From: Antedon mediterranea
Taxonomy: Eukaryota; Echinodermata; Crinoidea; Comatulida; Antedonidae
Reading direction: 5' to 3'
DNA: 64,000 nucleotides
Assembly (NCBI RefSeq): GCF_964355755.1
Contig: NC_092673.1
Coordinates: 19,041,001-19,105,000, forward strand
Positions 36,701 to 50,080 of this stretch are shown piece by piece (the stretch's first letter is position 1; each line of letters opens with the position of its first letter). The notes beneath the pieces are model-generated. The model was not told where the DNA came from, made no database searches, and saw only the letters and a program-made list of their open reading frames with translations. A program made the position numbers and the translations under genes.

Positions 36701-38029
36701 ATATTACAAACATATCGTGTTTATTCCAAACTTGATAGAGTAACTGATTGACAACTTACTAAATAATACAATACCCCACATAGAAAAGTTGATTCAAACA
36801 AAATGCAATTTTATGTTTTGATATGGATATTAAAGAAAAGTAGGCCTATATTCTTCTTTAGATTGTTTCTAAATATTTTTGAACATTAATTAGGACATCT
36901 AACTTTATATATTAAGAGAATGTCTGTACACTTATCGTTTGAATGCAGCTATTGAAATGGAATGATTGATTTAATGATGGTCATCCTAATTATGGTTCCA
37001 TTTAAAATAAATGGCGCCCCCATTCAAGAAACTGAATGTAATCAAAGATCTTATAAAATTAATGAAAATACAAAATCTACAATTTACAAGGAACCAATTA
37101 TTGGTATTAAAAGATAAATATTGAAATATGTACTTGGCTATTTTTCTAAACGGAAAAATGCAACCATACCACCATACATCATAAATGCAAAATAAAGAAA
37201 AACGATTAAGTTCATTCCACTGATAATACGTTTAATTGCATTTTCATTTCAACAGCCTAACATTAAATTTATTTAAAAACATTTGTCAAGATAGATATTG
37301 GGAATACACCTCCATTTTTTCGCAATATAAGAGAAGCTAATAACGAATTGACAAATGGTCAAACAATAAACGGTCTCAGAAAACGATGTTATAACGTTCA
37401 TGATCTGTAATGTTCGCTGATATTATAAAAACTAAAAAGTAGGCATAGGTTAAGTTTAATTCGTAGTAAGATATATGTGTGTATTATATTATATACTCCA
37501 AAGTAACTAAATTCTACAGAGGCTTCAAATTTAATTTATGTAAAAATAAAAATTGTACATGAATGTTAATGAACTATTTGGGCTTATAAACTTATGTTAT
37601 GTTATGTTCTAAATTACCGAACGTAAAACAAAAAATGATGAGATACAAAAATGTGGATAAAGAAAGAAATAATGCGCAAGACATAAAATTAAAATAATAC
37701 ATTATTATGTAAGCAGTGTATAAATTGTTGAACAAAGTATTAATATAGTTCATATGTTATATATTATTTGTCTTGTTAAATAAATTTGTAAGGCCCTATA
37801 CTGTTATTCTTTAAGGAAAGTTGATATACCCTATTATTTTATGCCTATTAATAGTATTAATATTGTTTAAGTAAATATTTTGTCTAATTGCCTTGATTTT
37901 GTGTATAGGCCAATGGCATCAAATTTGTCTCAAAGCAAATTAAAGACACTTTTAGACACATGATTCATTGATTTCTGATATAATATTCTGTACTTGTGTA
38001 TGCATTACTAAAATAGTTATATTATGTTT
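36701..38029. other. AT-rich interior of the 14.3 kb element
   Basis: No ORF, repeat or RNA gene that I can support. Confidence 0.5.
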
Positions 38030-39480
38030 CATTTATAATGTATGTAAACATTTATTCATTTTTTTAAAACAAATCGGTGCACTTTTTCTGTTGTTTTTGT
38101 TTAATTAATTTTAATTAAAATTATGACAACAATTCCTATCTAACCTAGATTCACACAAAAACAATTACTTCCTAATAAAATTGTATAATGGTATACATTA
38201 CAGAGCATTGAATAAACTCGAGCGGAATATTAACGCACATAAAAAAACATTCATTTTCTTGTCGAAAAGTGCCCTCTCTAGTTTTCTATTGATTTAATAA
38301 TTATTAATAATTAATTAATGGGTAATATTAAAATATTTTTAACTTTTAATGTTAGAAGTTGGTTCTACTCCTAACAAAGTTTCATATCTCCAAATTTCAA
38401 CAAGGTAGACAAAGCACTTCAATAAATATCACATTTAACATCACAAATTAGGATTATGGATTGAATTTTTGCTAATAATTTTCGATAAAAAATACTTTTC
38501 GTATTTAAAAACATTTGATACTTGGTGTGAATATTCAATATAAGTTACTCTATCCATATTGCTAAAGAAAAATAAATATCAAACCATAATTCACTGATTG
38601 TTGTGATTTACGTTTTTACAAAATTTACACTTATGAACGACCATACAATTCCAACTCATTTTTTCAACCTAATAACGATTTAAAAAAAAAAAACCAACAG
38701 AAAAGGGTTATGAAAGCAATTTTGTTTCTGTGAATAGAGCAACCTATATTGAACATATAAAACGAGTTTCAACTGTTTTTAAATACGAAAAGTATTTTTT
38801 ATCGACGTTTTTTATATATGTTTTTAGGCAAAAATTCCTTCAATAACCCTAATTTGTGATGTTAAATATGATATTTATTGAAGTAATTAGACAACGTTGT
38901 TGAAATTTGGAGATATGAAATTTTGTTAGGAGTAGATCCAACTTCCTACATTAAATGTTAAAAACATGTTAACCTTACCCATTAATTAATTATAAATAAT
39001 TAATAAATCAATAGAAAACTAGAGAGGGCACTTTTCGATAAGAAAATGATTATGTTTTTTATGTACGTTATTATTCCGCTCGAGTTTATTCAACATACTG
39101 TATTGTATACTACAGTAATATACTATTTTATTGGAAAGTAAATATTTTTGTGTGAATCTTCTTGGAGTTCTTTGAAAGAGTATCCGCTTATACTTCTTTT
39201 CTTCAGATTCAACATCTGATTTAGGTCTTAAATGTGCACACACACTTCCTGAACCAACATAGTACATTGAAAGTCAAATGAATTGTTTTAACTTTTTTTA
39301 TTGAAAACAATCTGACTCAAAACATATTATCAGTGACAATAATAGAAAGGTTAGATAGGTTTGTTGTAATAATTTTTAATTAAAATTAATTAAACAAAAA
39401 ACAACAGAAAAGTGCACTTTTTTGTTTTAAAAAATGTAAAAAAATGAATAAATATTTACTTACATTATAAATGTAAACAT
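38030..39480. mobile_element. Foldback insertion of about 1.4 kb
   Basis: Inverted halves share ATTAATTTTAATTAAAATTA, AATAAACTCGAGCGGAA, AAGTGCCCTCTCTAGTTTTC and CATATCTCCAAATTTCAACA with their complements after a loop near 38500-38800. A right-only segment lies at about 39160-39340. A partial direct copy of the right half (TTCGATAAGAAAATGATTAT) recurs at about 39480-39580. Confidence 0.75.
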
Positions 39481-39580
39481 TTCGATAAGAAAATGATTAT
39501 GTTTTTTATGTACGGTATTATTCCGCCCGAGTTTATTCAACATACTGTATTATTATACTATTTTATTGGGAATACATTAA

Positions 39581-40820
39581 TTTACACATTCATAGAAATA
39601 TATGGTTCATACTTTTTTAACATAAATATTTAGCCATTTACTTTGATCGATACATTTATAATTTATACCGATAATAGTACACCTATTATTGTATAGCATT
39701 ACCATGTTTTCACCCATATTAATAATTCTGCATTTTCAATTCAATAATCAATTTCATTTATTTATTTCAACACACATTTAAATCGGTGATTGACAGCAAA
39801 ATAAATAAACAACAGGCGCGTATCTTAATACATGTAGGCCTATACTATTTGTAAATATTATAAACAAAAAACATATATATAGAAAATGAAATGAAGTACA
39901 TTTAGACCATTTTGAGCATATTTTCACTTATTATTAGGCCTATGTCAAAAACCGAAATTGAAAATGATAAAAAAAAAAGCTGAATGAAAAAATATTTAGG
40001 CCTACACATGTTGCGGGGATATATTAAAAAATGATTTCGTAATTGGTACTTCTCTTTAAAATGTACTAATTTCATTATTTTTTTTGTTTGGATTTTGAAA
40101 TTATTAAATACGAATTATACTACTTTTATCCATATGTACTGTACGATATTTGTACTAAATCATTTCTCCAAATAAACATTGTGTTTAAAAACTTAAATTG
40201 CTCTCTGTTTGCGCTGTATGCAACATTACATATACGCATTGGCTCCGGTTGGGGGAGGAGGGGGAATTACCAACCTGACGTTTATTACAATATCGGAGCA
40301 ACAGATACTGTAATGCGTAAGTTCAACAAAAGATGCGCGTAGGCCTACACAGTGTTTGTGCGAAATGTGTGTTTCATTAAAAATGCGAGACCCGTGACGT
40401 GTTAAAACTCTGTGAGCTGATATTATAGTTTGACAATAGGGAATGGTGTGTGGGGTGCTACAGTCCGCAGTAAATTGGAGGGATACGTGGGACTGTGGGC
40501 AGTAGCGAATTAAAAGTTCACACCATATTAATTCTAAAAAATAATTGATGAGATGCTCTTTAGTTTTCGTTTTAGCTATTAATGTATTTCATTCAGCAGA
40601 ACATTTTATTTAAATTACATTCGTATACCCCTTCAGTTAAGATACATAAAAAGTGTGTGCGGGTGGCCGTTTCGAAAACGCGGATGTTAAGTTTTGATGG
40701 ATGTAACTGAACATATTTGGAGGTGCGAAAAAGTCTCCACGACATTGGCCCATCATGTTTTTTACTTCATTTCCAAATAAACATATAATGTTTTAAGGAT
40801 GAATGATAAAATAATTTGAT
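39581..40820. other. Interior of the 14.3 kb element, repeat relics
   Basis: No gene. Relatives of the 40821-41090 hairpin arm occur near 40160-40250 (CCAAATAAACATTG, GCTCTCTGTTTG) and again near 42117-42300. Confidence 0.4.
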
Positions 40821-41090
40821 TTTTTTTTTATTTGATTTGAGTATTTAAAAACTTTAATTACTCTCTGTTTTTGCATACGCTGTTTTTGATACTTTATTCA
40901 CATGCCGATGTAAATGTCCTTCAATCCTGTCGGTTGTTTACGAAAACCGAATGCCAATGCTTATATCGTAAACAACCGACAGGATTGAAGGACATTCGCA
41001 TCGGCATGTGAATAAAGTATCAAAAACAGCGTATGCAAAAACAGAGAGTAATTAAAGTTTTTAAATACTCAAATCAAATAAAAAAAAAAC
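40821..41090. repeat. Near-perfect 270 bp hairpin
   Basis: The left arm (40821-40944) and right arm (40966-41090) are reverse complements with almost no mismatch, e.g. CTTTATTCACATGCCGAT against ATCGGCATGTGAATAAAG, around a loop of about 20 bp. The freshness of the match suggests recent formation or gene conversion between arms. Confidence 0.9.
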
Positions 41091-43954
41091 TCCTACCAGC
41101 GTGCAAAAATGCATTACTGTAGGTATTCTTGGGAATGGGATATGTAACTAATTCCACGTGTAAATCGAGTCGACTTGACACGGATGCCCGGATGTACTCT
41201 CCTAAATGTTTTTAAAAAAGCCAGAGACGATATATATATATAAATCACTTGCACTGATGAAGGGCTAGTGTTGGCCGAAAGCTCTGCTAACTTTTCTGAC
41301 TGTTTTACTTATCGTTTTGATTTAGCTTTCTCTTTTTTTTTGTATCTCCATTGAGATCCAGCCACAGCATTGTCATTTTTTCAGTAATTTGCCTTTGGAT
41401 TTATAAATCAATACATACTTTAATGTCCAATCATACTCAATTCATTCTATTGAATGTTTTATTTAAGTAGAATTGGGCAATTGTAATAATTCATAATTAT
41501 ATTATTAGACCTATGTACAGAAAAATGAAAGAAATGTATCGGTTCAAATATATACAGCCCAAACAACACATTTGAAATGTAACACAAACACACACACCCC
41601 AGACCCACTGTAGGTACAGAACATTCATTCTTAGCCGCCCGGTGATATAATTTAATTAACTAATTATTTTAAAACGATCATGTAATGAGGAAATCTGTGA
41701 GAATAAGAAAAATTTAGGAACCCTCGCTTGATATGCTGGTGCTTTCATAGTGTTTTTCAAATTCGACTGGGCATAATCAACAAACAAAAGCCCTAATGAG
41801 GTTTCGTAAAATAATACAGTGATATTTTATTTTACAAATACAATCAATTTTAGGATTTTCTTATACATAATAGTTTGGTTCTTTATCAGTATTGGATAGT
41901 GTAATAAATGGTCATTAATATTATACATAGAAATTATTTATTTAATTATAAATAGAAAATTAGGCCATATCAAATACCAGTGAACATCCGTTTAGCCCGT
42001 TTGAAATTCAATCAAACCTATTTGGTTAATAATAATTTAATGAGTTCAGAATGTATACCTTTTTATCCGCATACGATATTTGACTATGTATTTATGTAAA
42101 TTATTTGATATGTTTTCCAATAAACAATGTACTGATTTTTGTTTTAACACTTTGCAATGATGAATGATAAAAGGGTCTATTTTTTGTAATTGATTTGGGT
42201 ATTTGTAACTTTCCATAGCTCTCTGTTTTTTACTTTATTCACATGCCGATATGAATGTCCTGGAGTCCAATCGGTCATTTACGAAAACAGAATACACTGT
42301 AATAAGCATGATTTGCATAGAATTCTCATAAAATCCTGTGTTTATATCTCAAAGGTCACTAAACAGTCCCAGAAGACAGATCATTCAAGGTTATGATATG
42401 AATGGTGAACTAGCAAATAGCTCAACATTTTGATTACAAAATGCTTAATTTAAACACAAAGGAGAATGTACATAGGTATACAACTCCCTGGGTAGACATT
42501 CTGTGAACACCACTACTCGTAGATTTGAATGTATAGATAGATAAACAATATATAATGTGATGATCAATGAAGAATGATAATCTCATGTAAAATCGAAACC
42601 TTGCATTGAATTGACAATGATTTTTAATACAACAAATTCAATCAAGGTGCTTGATATAAATATTCTTTTACATTTCACATTAACATTATACCGACGATAA
42701 TGATGGTGTATAATTATATGTGACTTGGTGGAGACTCTTACCCCAACCCGGTTTATAAATTACAATTCCGTCTGCTGTATTGCTTATTGTTATTGGATAT
42801 ACTCTTGTTTTTAAACCGTAAATATTAAAAAAACGACGAACTCTTTCATGGTAAAGAAATAACCATCATCCATACAAAAAGATAGATCTCGCAGATTTTT
42901 CTTTGTTTAAAGGTTCATGTACAAAAATAAGGAAAAACTGGCATTTAGGGGTAATGTTGTATCAAAATAATCTGATTTAAAGTGTACATTTGAACCATCT
43001 CAAGGATGTATGGTATGTGGATGTTGGTTGAGAATGAGAGGATGAGCTGAGGTGGGGTTGGTGGTTAGATGGGGATTCAGAGATAATGAATCAAAATGAA
43101 TTCTTCTGTGAAGGATTTAACCTGTGATTTCAATCATTGCAATCATGCATGGTCTCCATGAAGCAAATAACTCCCACCCTGGGGCAGGTATTTGTGTCTG
43201 CTACCTTCTAATAAATATAAGAAGTCTGACAGTTTAGCATACCAGATGATTTTAATGCATTTTTATTTTATACTTTACTTTTAACTTTATTAAATTGTAC
43301 AATCATTTTCATAAATCATAATAAATAAATAAGTCTATATGCAGACTTTTGTACTAGGTTCTCCCAACCAAAGGGCCAATAAATTTACCTGTCATGGACA
43401 CTTGTTGTGTGCTATACCAATTAAGGGATTGTGACTTAAAGTAAGATGTCATCTTTTTTGTGGCACGCCTAATTGGCGACAGAAGCTGTGTTAGCCTCTT
43501 TTGTTGCTCCATGGCGCAAAATCTAGCTATTTTTTGTATTGTTATGTTTGTATAATTGTTTTTGCCGAAATTAATAAAATAAAATATAATAATCTAAATT
43601 TCTTCTTAAAGATGATGAGTTATTTCAGTTTGATCAAAAACTAACTCATATATATCAAAGTTATGCGATGAGGTCATAATTGCTACACCCATTTTACAAT
43701 CTTAGTTTGTGTACATTTTATCATCGAGTTGAACAACAACTAAAATACAACTGTATCACACATTCATCAAACAATACTGTATAAGTAATAATAATCCCTT
43801 CTACATTGTAGTTGTGGGCCCTGTACTCTGCTAAAGTTACTTTAAATACACGTAATACATTTGACATATGCCTACAATCATGTACTGTACGTGTACTTGA
43901 ACAAAGCATGTATTTGTGTTTATTCTGCATGTTGTCAACCCCGATATCTACTCG
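41091..43954. other. Interior of the 14.3 kb element, no gene seen
   Basis: AT-rich. It holds a CTGATGA...GAAA phrase at 41254-41280 (see findings) and a relative of the 41 kb hairpin arm at about 42117-42300. The open stretch there is repeat-derived. Confidence 0.4.
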
Positions 43955-44150
43955 CAGTTTCCGACTCGCAACTCGCACTTTCCGACTCGCAACTCGCACT
44001 TTCCGACTAGCAACTCGCAGTTTCTGACCCGCAACTCGCACTTTCTGACTCACAATTCGCACTTTCCGACCCGCAACTCGCACTTTCTGACTCGCAATTC
44101 GCACTTTCCGACTCGCAACTCACACTTTCCGACCCGCAACTCCTAATAGG
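43955..44150. repeat. Minisatellite of about 21-22 bp
   Basis: About nine units of the type TTTCCGACTCGCAACTCGCAC. They are open in several frames on both strands, which I attribute to the repeat. Confidence 0.9.
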
Positions 44151-45448
44151 AGTTATCGCGGGAAAAACGAATACTGTAAGCCTATACTACAATGAATCAT
44201 AATTTATCTGGACTCAAGAAAATAATTGAGAAGAATTGGGACAAGGTGGTGGTGATGGAACTGCAGTAATTTAATTTGATTCTATTTTTGTATCTATACA
44301 TACTGCTCTTATTCCGTTCTCTCATTCGGCTAGGATTTTTGTCAAACAGTTCGTTTAATCTTTAATCATCAGGGTCTATGTGTACTTGATGTAATACTTT
44401 TTTGTATGGAATCTCTGCCTCGACCAAATGATGCTTTTTGTTTTTGTTTTTATTTTTATTACTATATTTTTGTTTATTAAATATACATATGTTGATGTTT
44501 GATTTTGGTAGAAATAAATGTTGAATTGAATGTTTGCGATATACTATGATATGACCTGATGCATATCTGATGCATATACAGTATATACACTTTTAGTACT
44601 GAGTGCCTATATTATTTGTACGTGTCATCTAGTTGATGAGCCTAGTACAGTATAATAATATATAGAATACAAATCTAACATTCTTCAAAATTCTATGATG
44701 TGGGTAACATGGGTACCTTACTGTCAAACTACTTTACATTGCATTCGTTTATCATGAACGGATTGTGATTGACTTTCCAGTCCGCGAATGTCCTTGCCTG
44801 TTGGAATTTGATTTACAAGCGTGATTGATTTTGACGGTAGCTTACCATTGAAAAGACCAAAAAACATTCTAGCACACGCTGTCGTCCCTGTATCACGCTC
44901 AGAACTTGCTGCTCAAAAACTTTTTGTCATCGAAACTGTAGGCCTACTGAAATATTATTTAAAAGTTCCTGAGTGACCTTTTCTGTTTCATCAATTGTTC
45001 GACTTCTTCAAATACAGTGAGTAATAATAGAACATTTGTATTATATTAATTTGAACAACATTTTACAATTATTAAAACAGTACTGTATTACTGTAACTAT
45101 GAATGTAAATAGTAATACTCTAATAAACAGCACCCGCCATTCCAAGATATACACTGGTCCCAACATTGCTTCGGTGATTTGACGAGAACTGGTGTTTCAA
45201 AGTGTGTATATGAATTACCGTCTGACTGATTTTGGACGGAGATGCACACATAAAATTGGATGTCTCTTCCTCGTTTTCAAAATAATATTTTAAAAATCTT
45301 ATTTAGTATTATTAAAATAATTATTTCAAATGCATAATTGCTTGTTTTATCTTGCTAATAGGGAAGCAAGAGGCTTTTGATTATATATTTTTCACATGAG
45401 ATAAAGTATTCTGTTGATGCACAATGTTTGTACACTTTGCAGTTTCAG
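44151..45448. other. Upstream of the small spliced gene
   Basis: No supported exon. Some GC-richer sequence at 44740-44950 could hold 5' exons, but I found no pair of splice sites that extends the frame. Confidence 0.3.
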
Positions 45449-46309
45449 CTAGAAGATCATGGACCGGAATGACGGAGGCCACATGTGAAAATAAAATAAA
45501 ATCTTGGCTGAAATACAGCAAGGACAGAGCTGGGGGAAGAAAACTTAGGGAACAAAAGAAGAAAGGTCAGTTCAATAGTTAAATTTAGTATTTAAAGATG
45601 TTTGTACTTTACTTGTAAATCAGGTATCAAGTCATTTTAAACCACCATCATGACGGCAACAACAATAATCCATGCTGGTGGTTATTTATTACGACTACTA
45701 ATTTTCAAACTAGAATTTAATTCGTCTCTTTAACGAATTATAAGTGATGTCATTTTATAATTTTACTGACATTTATTTTAAAACAAATCATGCACTTACG
45801 TTAAAATACCATCGCAAAATGTTGATACTGTATAATTATGGCATCTTTTGACCTGATGCATTTACGCTTATAGTGCTGAGTTATAATTATCTACAGCATA
45901 TGTACATCTATATACAATGTAGCATAGGTGAAATTACGGGACCCACATTATGTTCTATTTTTTTTGGTATGATGGCGTTATCAAAGTAAACATGAAGATG
46001 ATGAATTGAGCAAAAAGATAAAAGATTTGGAATAAAATTAATTGGGCACGTAAAAGGGCGGCGGTGCGCGCTTTTTGAAATTTGTACAACTTTTACTAAA
46101 AACTAACATTGTGTTAAATAAATTGCAATGCGATAAGCTTTCTACTATAGCTTATGGTTTGTAATCACTATGTGTGTATTTAGTAAACGTATATAATTTA
46201 CAGTTAATTGACAATAACTTGCTTTTCTTTTCTCTTTGTAGCAGCTGCAGCAGCAGCAAACACCGACGAAGCCGAAGATACCATAGATGATGATGAACTT
46301 TTTATTTGA
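45449..46309 (+). CDS. 3' end of an unidentified small spliced gene (exons 45449-45565, 46242-46309)
   Basis: The first exon (acceptor TTTCAG, donor AAAG/GTCAGT, phase 1-1) encodes RRSWTGMTEATCENKIKSW then LKYSKDRAGGRKLREQKKK. The second (acceptor TTTGTAG) continues in phase with six Ala then NTDEAEDTIDDDELFI and TGA at 46307. AATAAA lies at 46472-46477. The Trp-spaced basic segment followed by a Lys/Arg run looks like a DNA-binding helix with a nuclear signal, then an acidic tail; I do not recognise the family. The upstream start was not found. It may be a gene of the 14.3 kb element or a captured host gene. Confidence 0.4.
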
Positions 46310-46914
46310 ATTGTTGGTTATCCGTATACTGGATGCTTTTACGGCATCATATTGCCAGTAGATTTTGTAAAATAGGATTTGTTTTTTCTTTGGTACTATT
46401 ATTCATATTTAAAAGAGCGCATCTCGCTTATCGATACCCCATTTCTCCCAGCTTTAAATATTTTCTTATTCAATAAATCATTCCTCGCATGAGTAGTAAA
46501 CTTTTTAATTTTGATGACCTCATTATGTCTCAACATTTGAACAACATGGGTTAATTAATTTAATCTATATAGTAAATTGTAATCTATAGCCCCTCAGGAT
46601 GAAAAGTGGCCCTCATGATTAAATGTGTGCTCAAATTAACTTCCGAATTGATGAAATGTTAAAAACTTGATTAAAATGTAATCAAACGTTGCAATTAATT
46701 ATACATTTTTACATTCTTAAGAGACGAGTTCAAATCTATATAGTTTATTTGATTTTTAATTGTCTAGTTTTTAAATGTTTTACTTAAATTGTTTATCATT
46801 AAATAATTATACCTTTAATAAAAACAATTTCCAATCCAATATTTGCAGAGTAACCGGCATTATTTAATTGTTAAGTTTCATTCATATTCATTCGATGGTA
46901 CAATCTATTTACTA

Positions 46915-47880
46915 CGGTGAATCGATGTAAATTAACACAGCTACTCCAACACGTTGTGCTCACGCATAACCGACGAATACAAAATACGATGACCGACGTA
47001 ATCTATGACTTTAAGCCGACGTTGACCCAACACATTGGGCGAACTAATGCCCAACGAAGAACAATTACGTTAAACCAACGTCATCAAAAGTTGTTAGACC
47101 AATGTAATATAAATGACGTTAAGCCGACATCAACCCAACACGTTGAGCCAACCTAGACACGACAAATAAAAAAATACGTTGAACCAACGTCATCAAAAGT
47201 TATTAGACCAACGTAATGTATATGACGTTAAGCCGACGTCAACCAAACACATGTCGGGCCAACATCGTTAAAAGATGTTAAGCCAACCATAAATGACGAC
47301 GTTTGTCCGACGTTGCCCGAACACGTTGTTGCAATGTCTGTCCAACGCGTTGGGCCCACTAAGGGCCGATGTAAAAAATAACGTTGGGCCTACGTTGGTA
47401 AAAGTAACGTCGGGCCTACGTCGGTAAAAGTTGTTAAGCCAACCATAAATAACGACGTTTGTCCGACGTCGCCCCAACACGTTGTTCCGATGTCTGTCCA
47501 ACGCGTTGGGCCCACTAAGGGCCGACGGAAAATATTACGTCGGGCCTATGTCGCGGTATAAGATGTCGAGCCAACCATAAACGACGACGTTTGGCCGACG
47601 TCGCCCCAACACGTTGTTCCAATGTCTGTTCAACGCGTTGGGCCCACTAAGGGCCGATGGAAAAAATTACGTCGGGCCTACGTTGGTAACAGTAACGTCG
47701 GGCCTACGTCGGTAAAAGATGTCAAGCCAACCATAAACGACGACGTTTGGCCGACGTCGCCCCAACACGTTGTTCCGATGTCTGTACAACGCGTTGGGCC
47801 CACTAAGGGCCGATGGAAAAAATTACGTCGGGCCTACGTCGCCTAAAGTTGTTGGCCCAACGTAACTGTTGACCTTACGC
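46915..47880. repeat. Right subterminal ACGTTG/ACGTCG array
   Basis: Units of roughly 130-190 bp share AACCATAAACGACGACGTTTG, CGCCCCAACACGTTGTTCC, CAACGCGTTGGGCCCACTAA and ACGTCGGGCCTACGTCGG. They are more GC-rich than the left array and built from different units around the same ACGTYG word. 46310-46914 is AT-rich with no gene. Confidence 0.85.
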
Positions 47881-48116
47881 CAACGTCGGTACAACGTGTG
47901 ATTGCTAGCTGGGTAGGCCTCTATTAACCAAACAGAGCCTCCTAATTAGCCTTAAAGTGCTAGTGCCACAGACTTTAAATTAAGATGTTAATGATTTTTT
48001 GGGTAGACTTAATGTCTATAAATCTTGACCGAAATTTGCATTGACCTACTTTTAACGGTATGGCCGTAATCACCTCTTAATTAGGAACGTTAATATGCCC
48101 TCGTACTTTATAAGCG

Positions 48117-48124
48117 TGACGTCA
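48117..48124. promoter_or_regulatory. CRE-like TGACGTCA upstream of the transposase
   Basis: A perfect 8 bp CRE palindrome about 170 bp before the THAP start codon, next to TTTATAAG. The other end of the transposon has the same word before the second gene. Confidence 0.4.
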
Positions 48125-50036
48125 CAGGCAGAAGACATTCTACTTCCGCCTTTTAAAACAACACACGTGCATGCATGAGACGCTGGTTTACTACTAATAA
48201 TATATACTGTATACTGCTTTCTACTGGTACTAATTGTTATTTTCAACTATTATTATTGTCAGCTACTTTTTTATTTATCTATTATAATAAATCAATATGC
48301 CTTCTCGCTGTGTTGCTGCGAATTGTGATCATGAAAATAACTTATTGTTTCGGTGGCCAAAGGACAGTTTCATCGCCAGGCAATGGACAAGATTTGTACG
48401 TACAAAACGCGATAAGTGGAAACCCACAGCTCGATCAGTGCTCTGTTTTAAGCATTTTTCAGACGATTCATTTACAAACATGGGTCAATTCAAAGCTGGT
48501 CTAGCTACAAAGTAAGTATTTGTTAATTAGATGAATTTACTTTTAATATTTTACCTTCAACAAAAACTGAATAAAATACGTTCGCCGTCGCTATTGTTAG
48601 GCCTGCTGGGCCCGCTGGGCCAAGCCTAGCTTCTAGGCGGGCCGGCACATAATTTGCAGTAACATTAAAACTACTGTACATACATACAGTACAGTTGCTC
48701 CGCCTGATATATATGTATAGTATTTACTTTATGTTGGTTTATCTTTAAATAAACTTAACATAATTAATAAGTAATAGTAATAACAGTTTTGCCTACACCA
48801 CACAGATAACTCAACTAGGCCTAACCTAGTTGTTATGTATTTGGCTTATTACATTAATAATAATGGGATAAGGGCTAGCCTAGCCAGGCCTAATTAGTAC
48901 TACTGAATGCTGTACAAACATGATGGAGGTTAGTCAATGCCTACACTGTTATGCTCAGTAGGAGAATGTCCTGTCGGTGTAAGTGGGAACTAACAACTAT
49001 ATTATAATTATATTGCTTACGTTATTTTGCCCTTAATATTAATTAGACAACGGTTTCCTCACTACTTTTAGGCTTTTTTACTGAATGCCAAAACAGCGGT
49101 ACCAACAATACATGTTGTGAGGGAGACATCCGACGATGGTGGTCAGGTGGCCAAAGAGTGTACAGCACAGAGGTTAGTGTAATAGATTCAATAAATAAAA
49201 GAAAAAATGTTTAGGTTTGTCTGATATTTATTATTAATAGTATTAATATTCATTCCAACAGGTCAGCATTTGTTAAAAGAGAAAAGGCGGGAGTGATCAG
49301 GGAGCTTATTACTGGAACAGAGGATGAGGAAGAGGATGAACAGGAGCTCGCAAGTGTATGCGATAAGCCTCTTATGGTGTCCAGAGGCACACAGACACGA
49401 AAGCAAAGAAAACGTGTTCGGCGAAGAAAAATGAGCAAAGCTAAAGTCGTGGCACCCAAAAAAGCCAAACCAACATACAAAGAACAATCGTCTGATGAAG
49501 ATGATGAAGATTTTGATGAGTCGACAGAAGATGATAGCGATTCAGATTATCGACCGGAAGAGGATGTATCGGTTTCAGATGGTGAGGATACAGAGATGGA
49601 AGATGATGAGATGAAAGGATTTAATGGGGATGCACATAGACAGCCAAAATACATTGTTTTTCACAATCACCTACTGATGCTACTTTCTATATGCCTTTCC
49701 TGTTTTTCCAGTAAAGTTCAAGTATGTTGTCGTAACAAGGGAAGCATGCTTATTGCAAACATAAGATGCTTATGTTGCCACACTAACCGCGAGTGGAAAA
49801 GTCAGCCAGAAGCTAGAGGTACCCCAATGGGTAACATTCTACTAAGTGGGGCTATTCTTTTTTCTGGCTCAACACCCACACAATTTTTAAGAGCGCTAAA
49901 AAGTATAAATGTGAGCGCCATTAGTAAACGTACTTTTTTCCGTCACCAACAAAATTTCTTACACAGAGTTGTAAGGAATAATTGGTTTTCTAAAAGGGAT
50001 AAGCACTTTGCTGAATTACAGGGCAAGGATATTTCT

Positions 50037-50080
50037 ATTGGAGTAGATGGACGCTGCTATTGGAGTAGATGGACGCTGTG
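50037..50080 (+). repeat. 22 bp tandem duplication in the transposase
   Basis: ATTGGAGTAGATGGACGCTG occurs at 50037 and again at 50059. The 22 bp step shifts frame, so upstream reading stops at about 50079-50081, while the downstream frame resumes with IGVDGRCDSMGHS. Confidence 0.9.

Larger units (their letters stand above)
33611..47913. mobile_element. 14.3 kb element with CCCAGCTAGCAAT ends and ACGTTG-rich subterminal arrays
   Basis: The ends CCCAGCTAGCAAT (33611-33623) and ATTGCTAGCTGGG (47901-47913) are inverted, with TA next to each. Both subterminal regions (33630-36700 and 46915-47880) are packed with ACGTTG, ACGTCG and AACGTC words, although the unit sequences differ between ends. 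The AT-rich interior contains palindromic insertions and one small spliced gene. No transposase was recognised, so it may be non-autonomous or its gene unfamiliar. Confidence 0.65.

Noticed and set aside
43721-44146. Arg/Val/Ser-repeat open frames on both strands
   Set aside because: Derived from the 21-22 bp minisatellite.
49250-49487. Minus-strand open frames rich in Ser and Leu
   Set aside because: Shadows of the acidic linker of the transposase on the plus strand.
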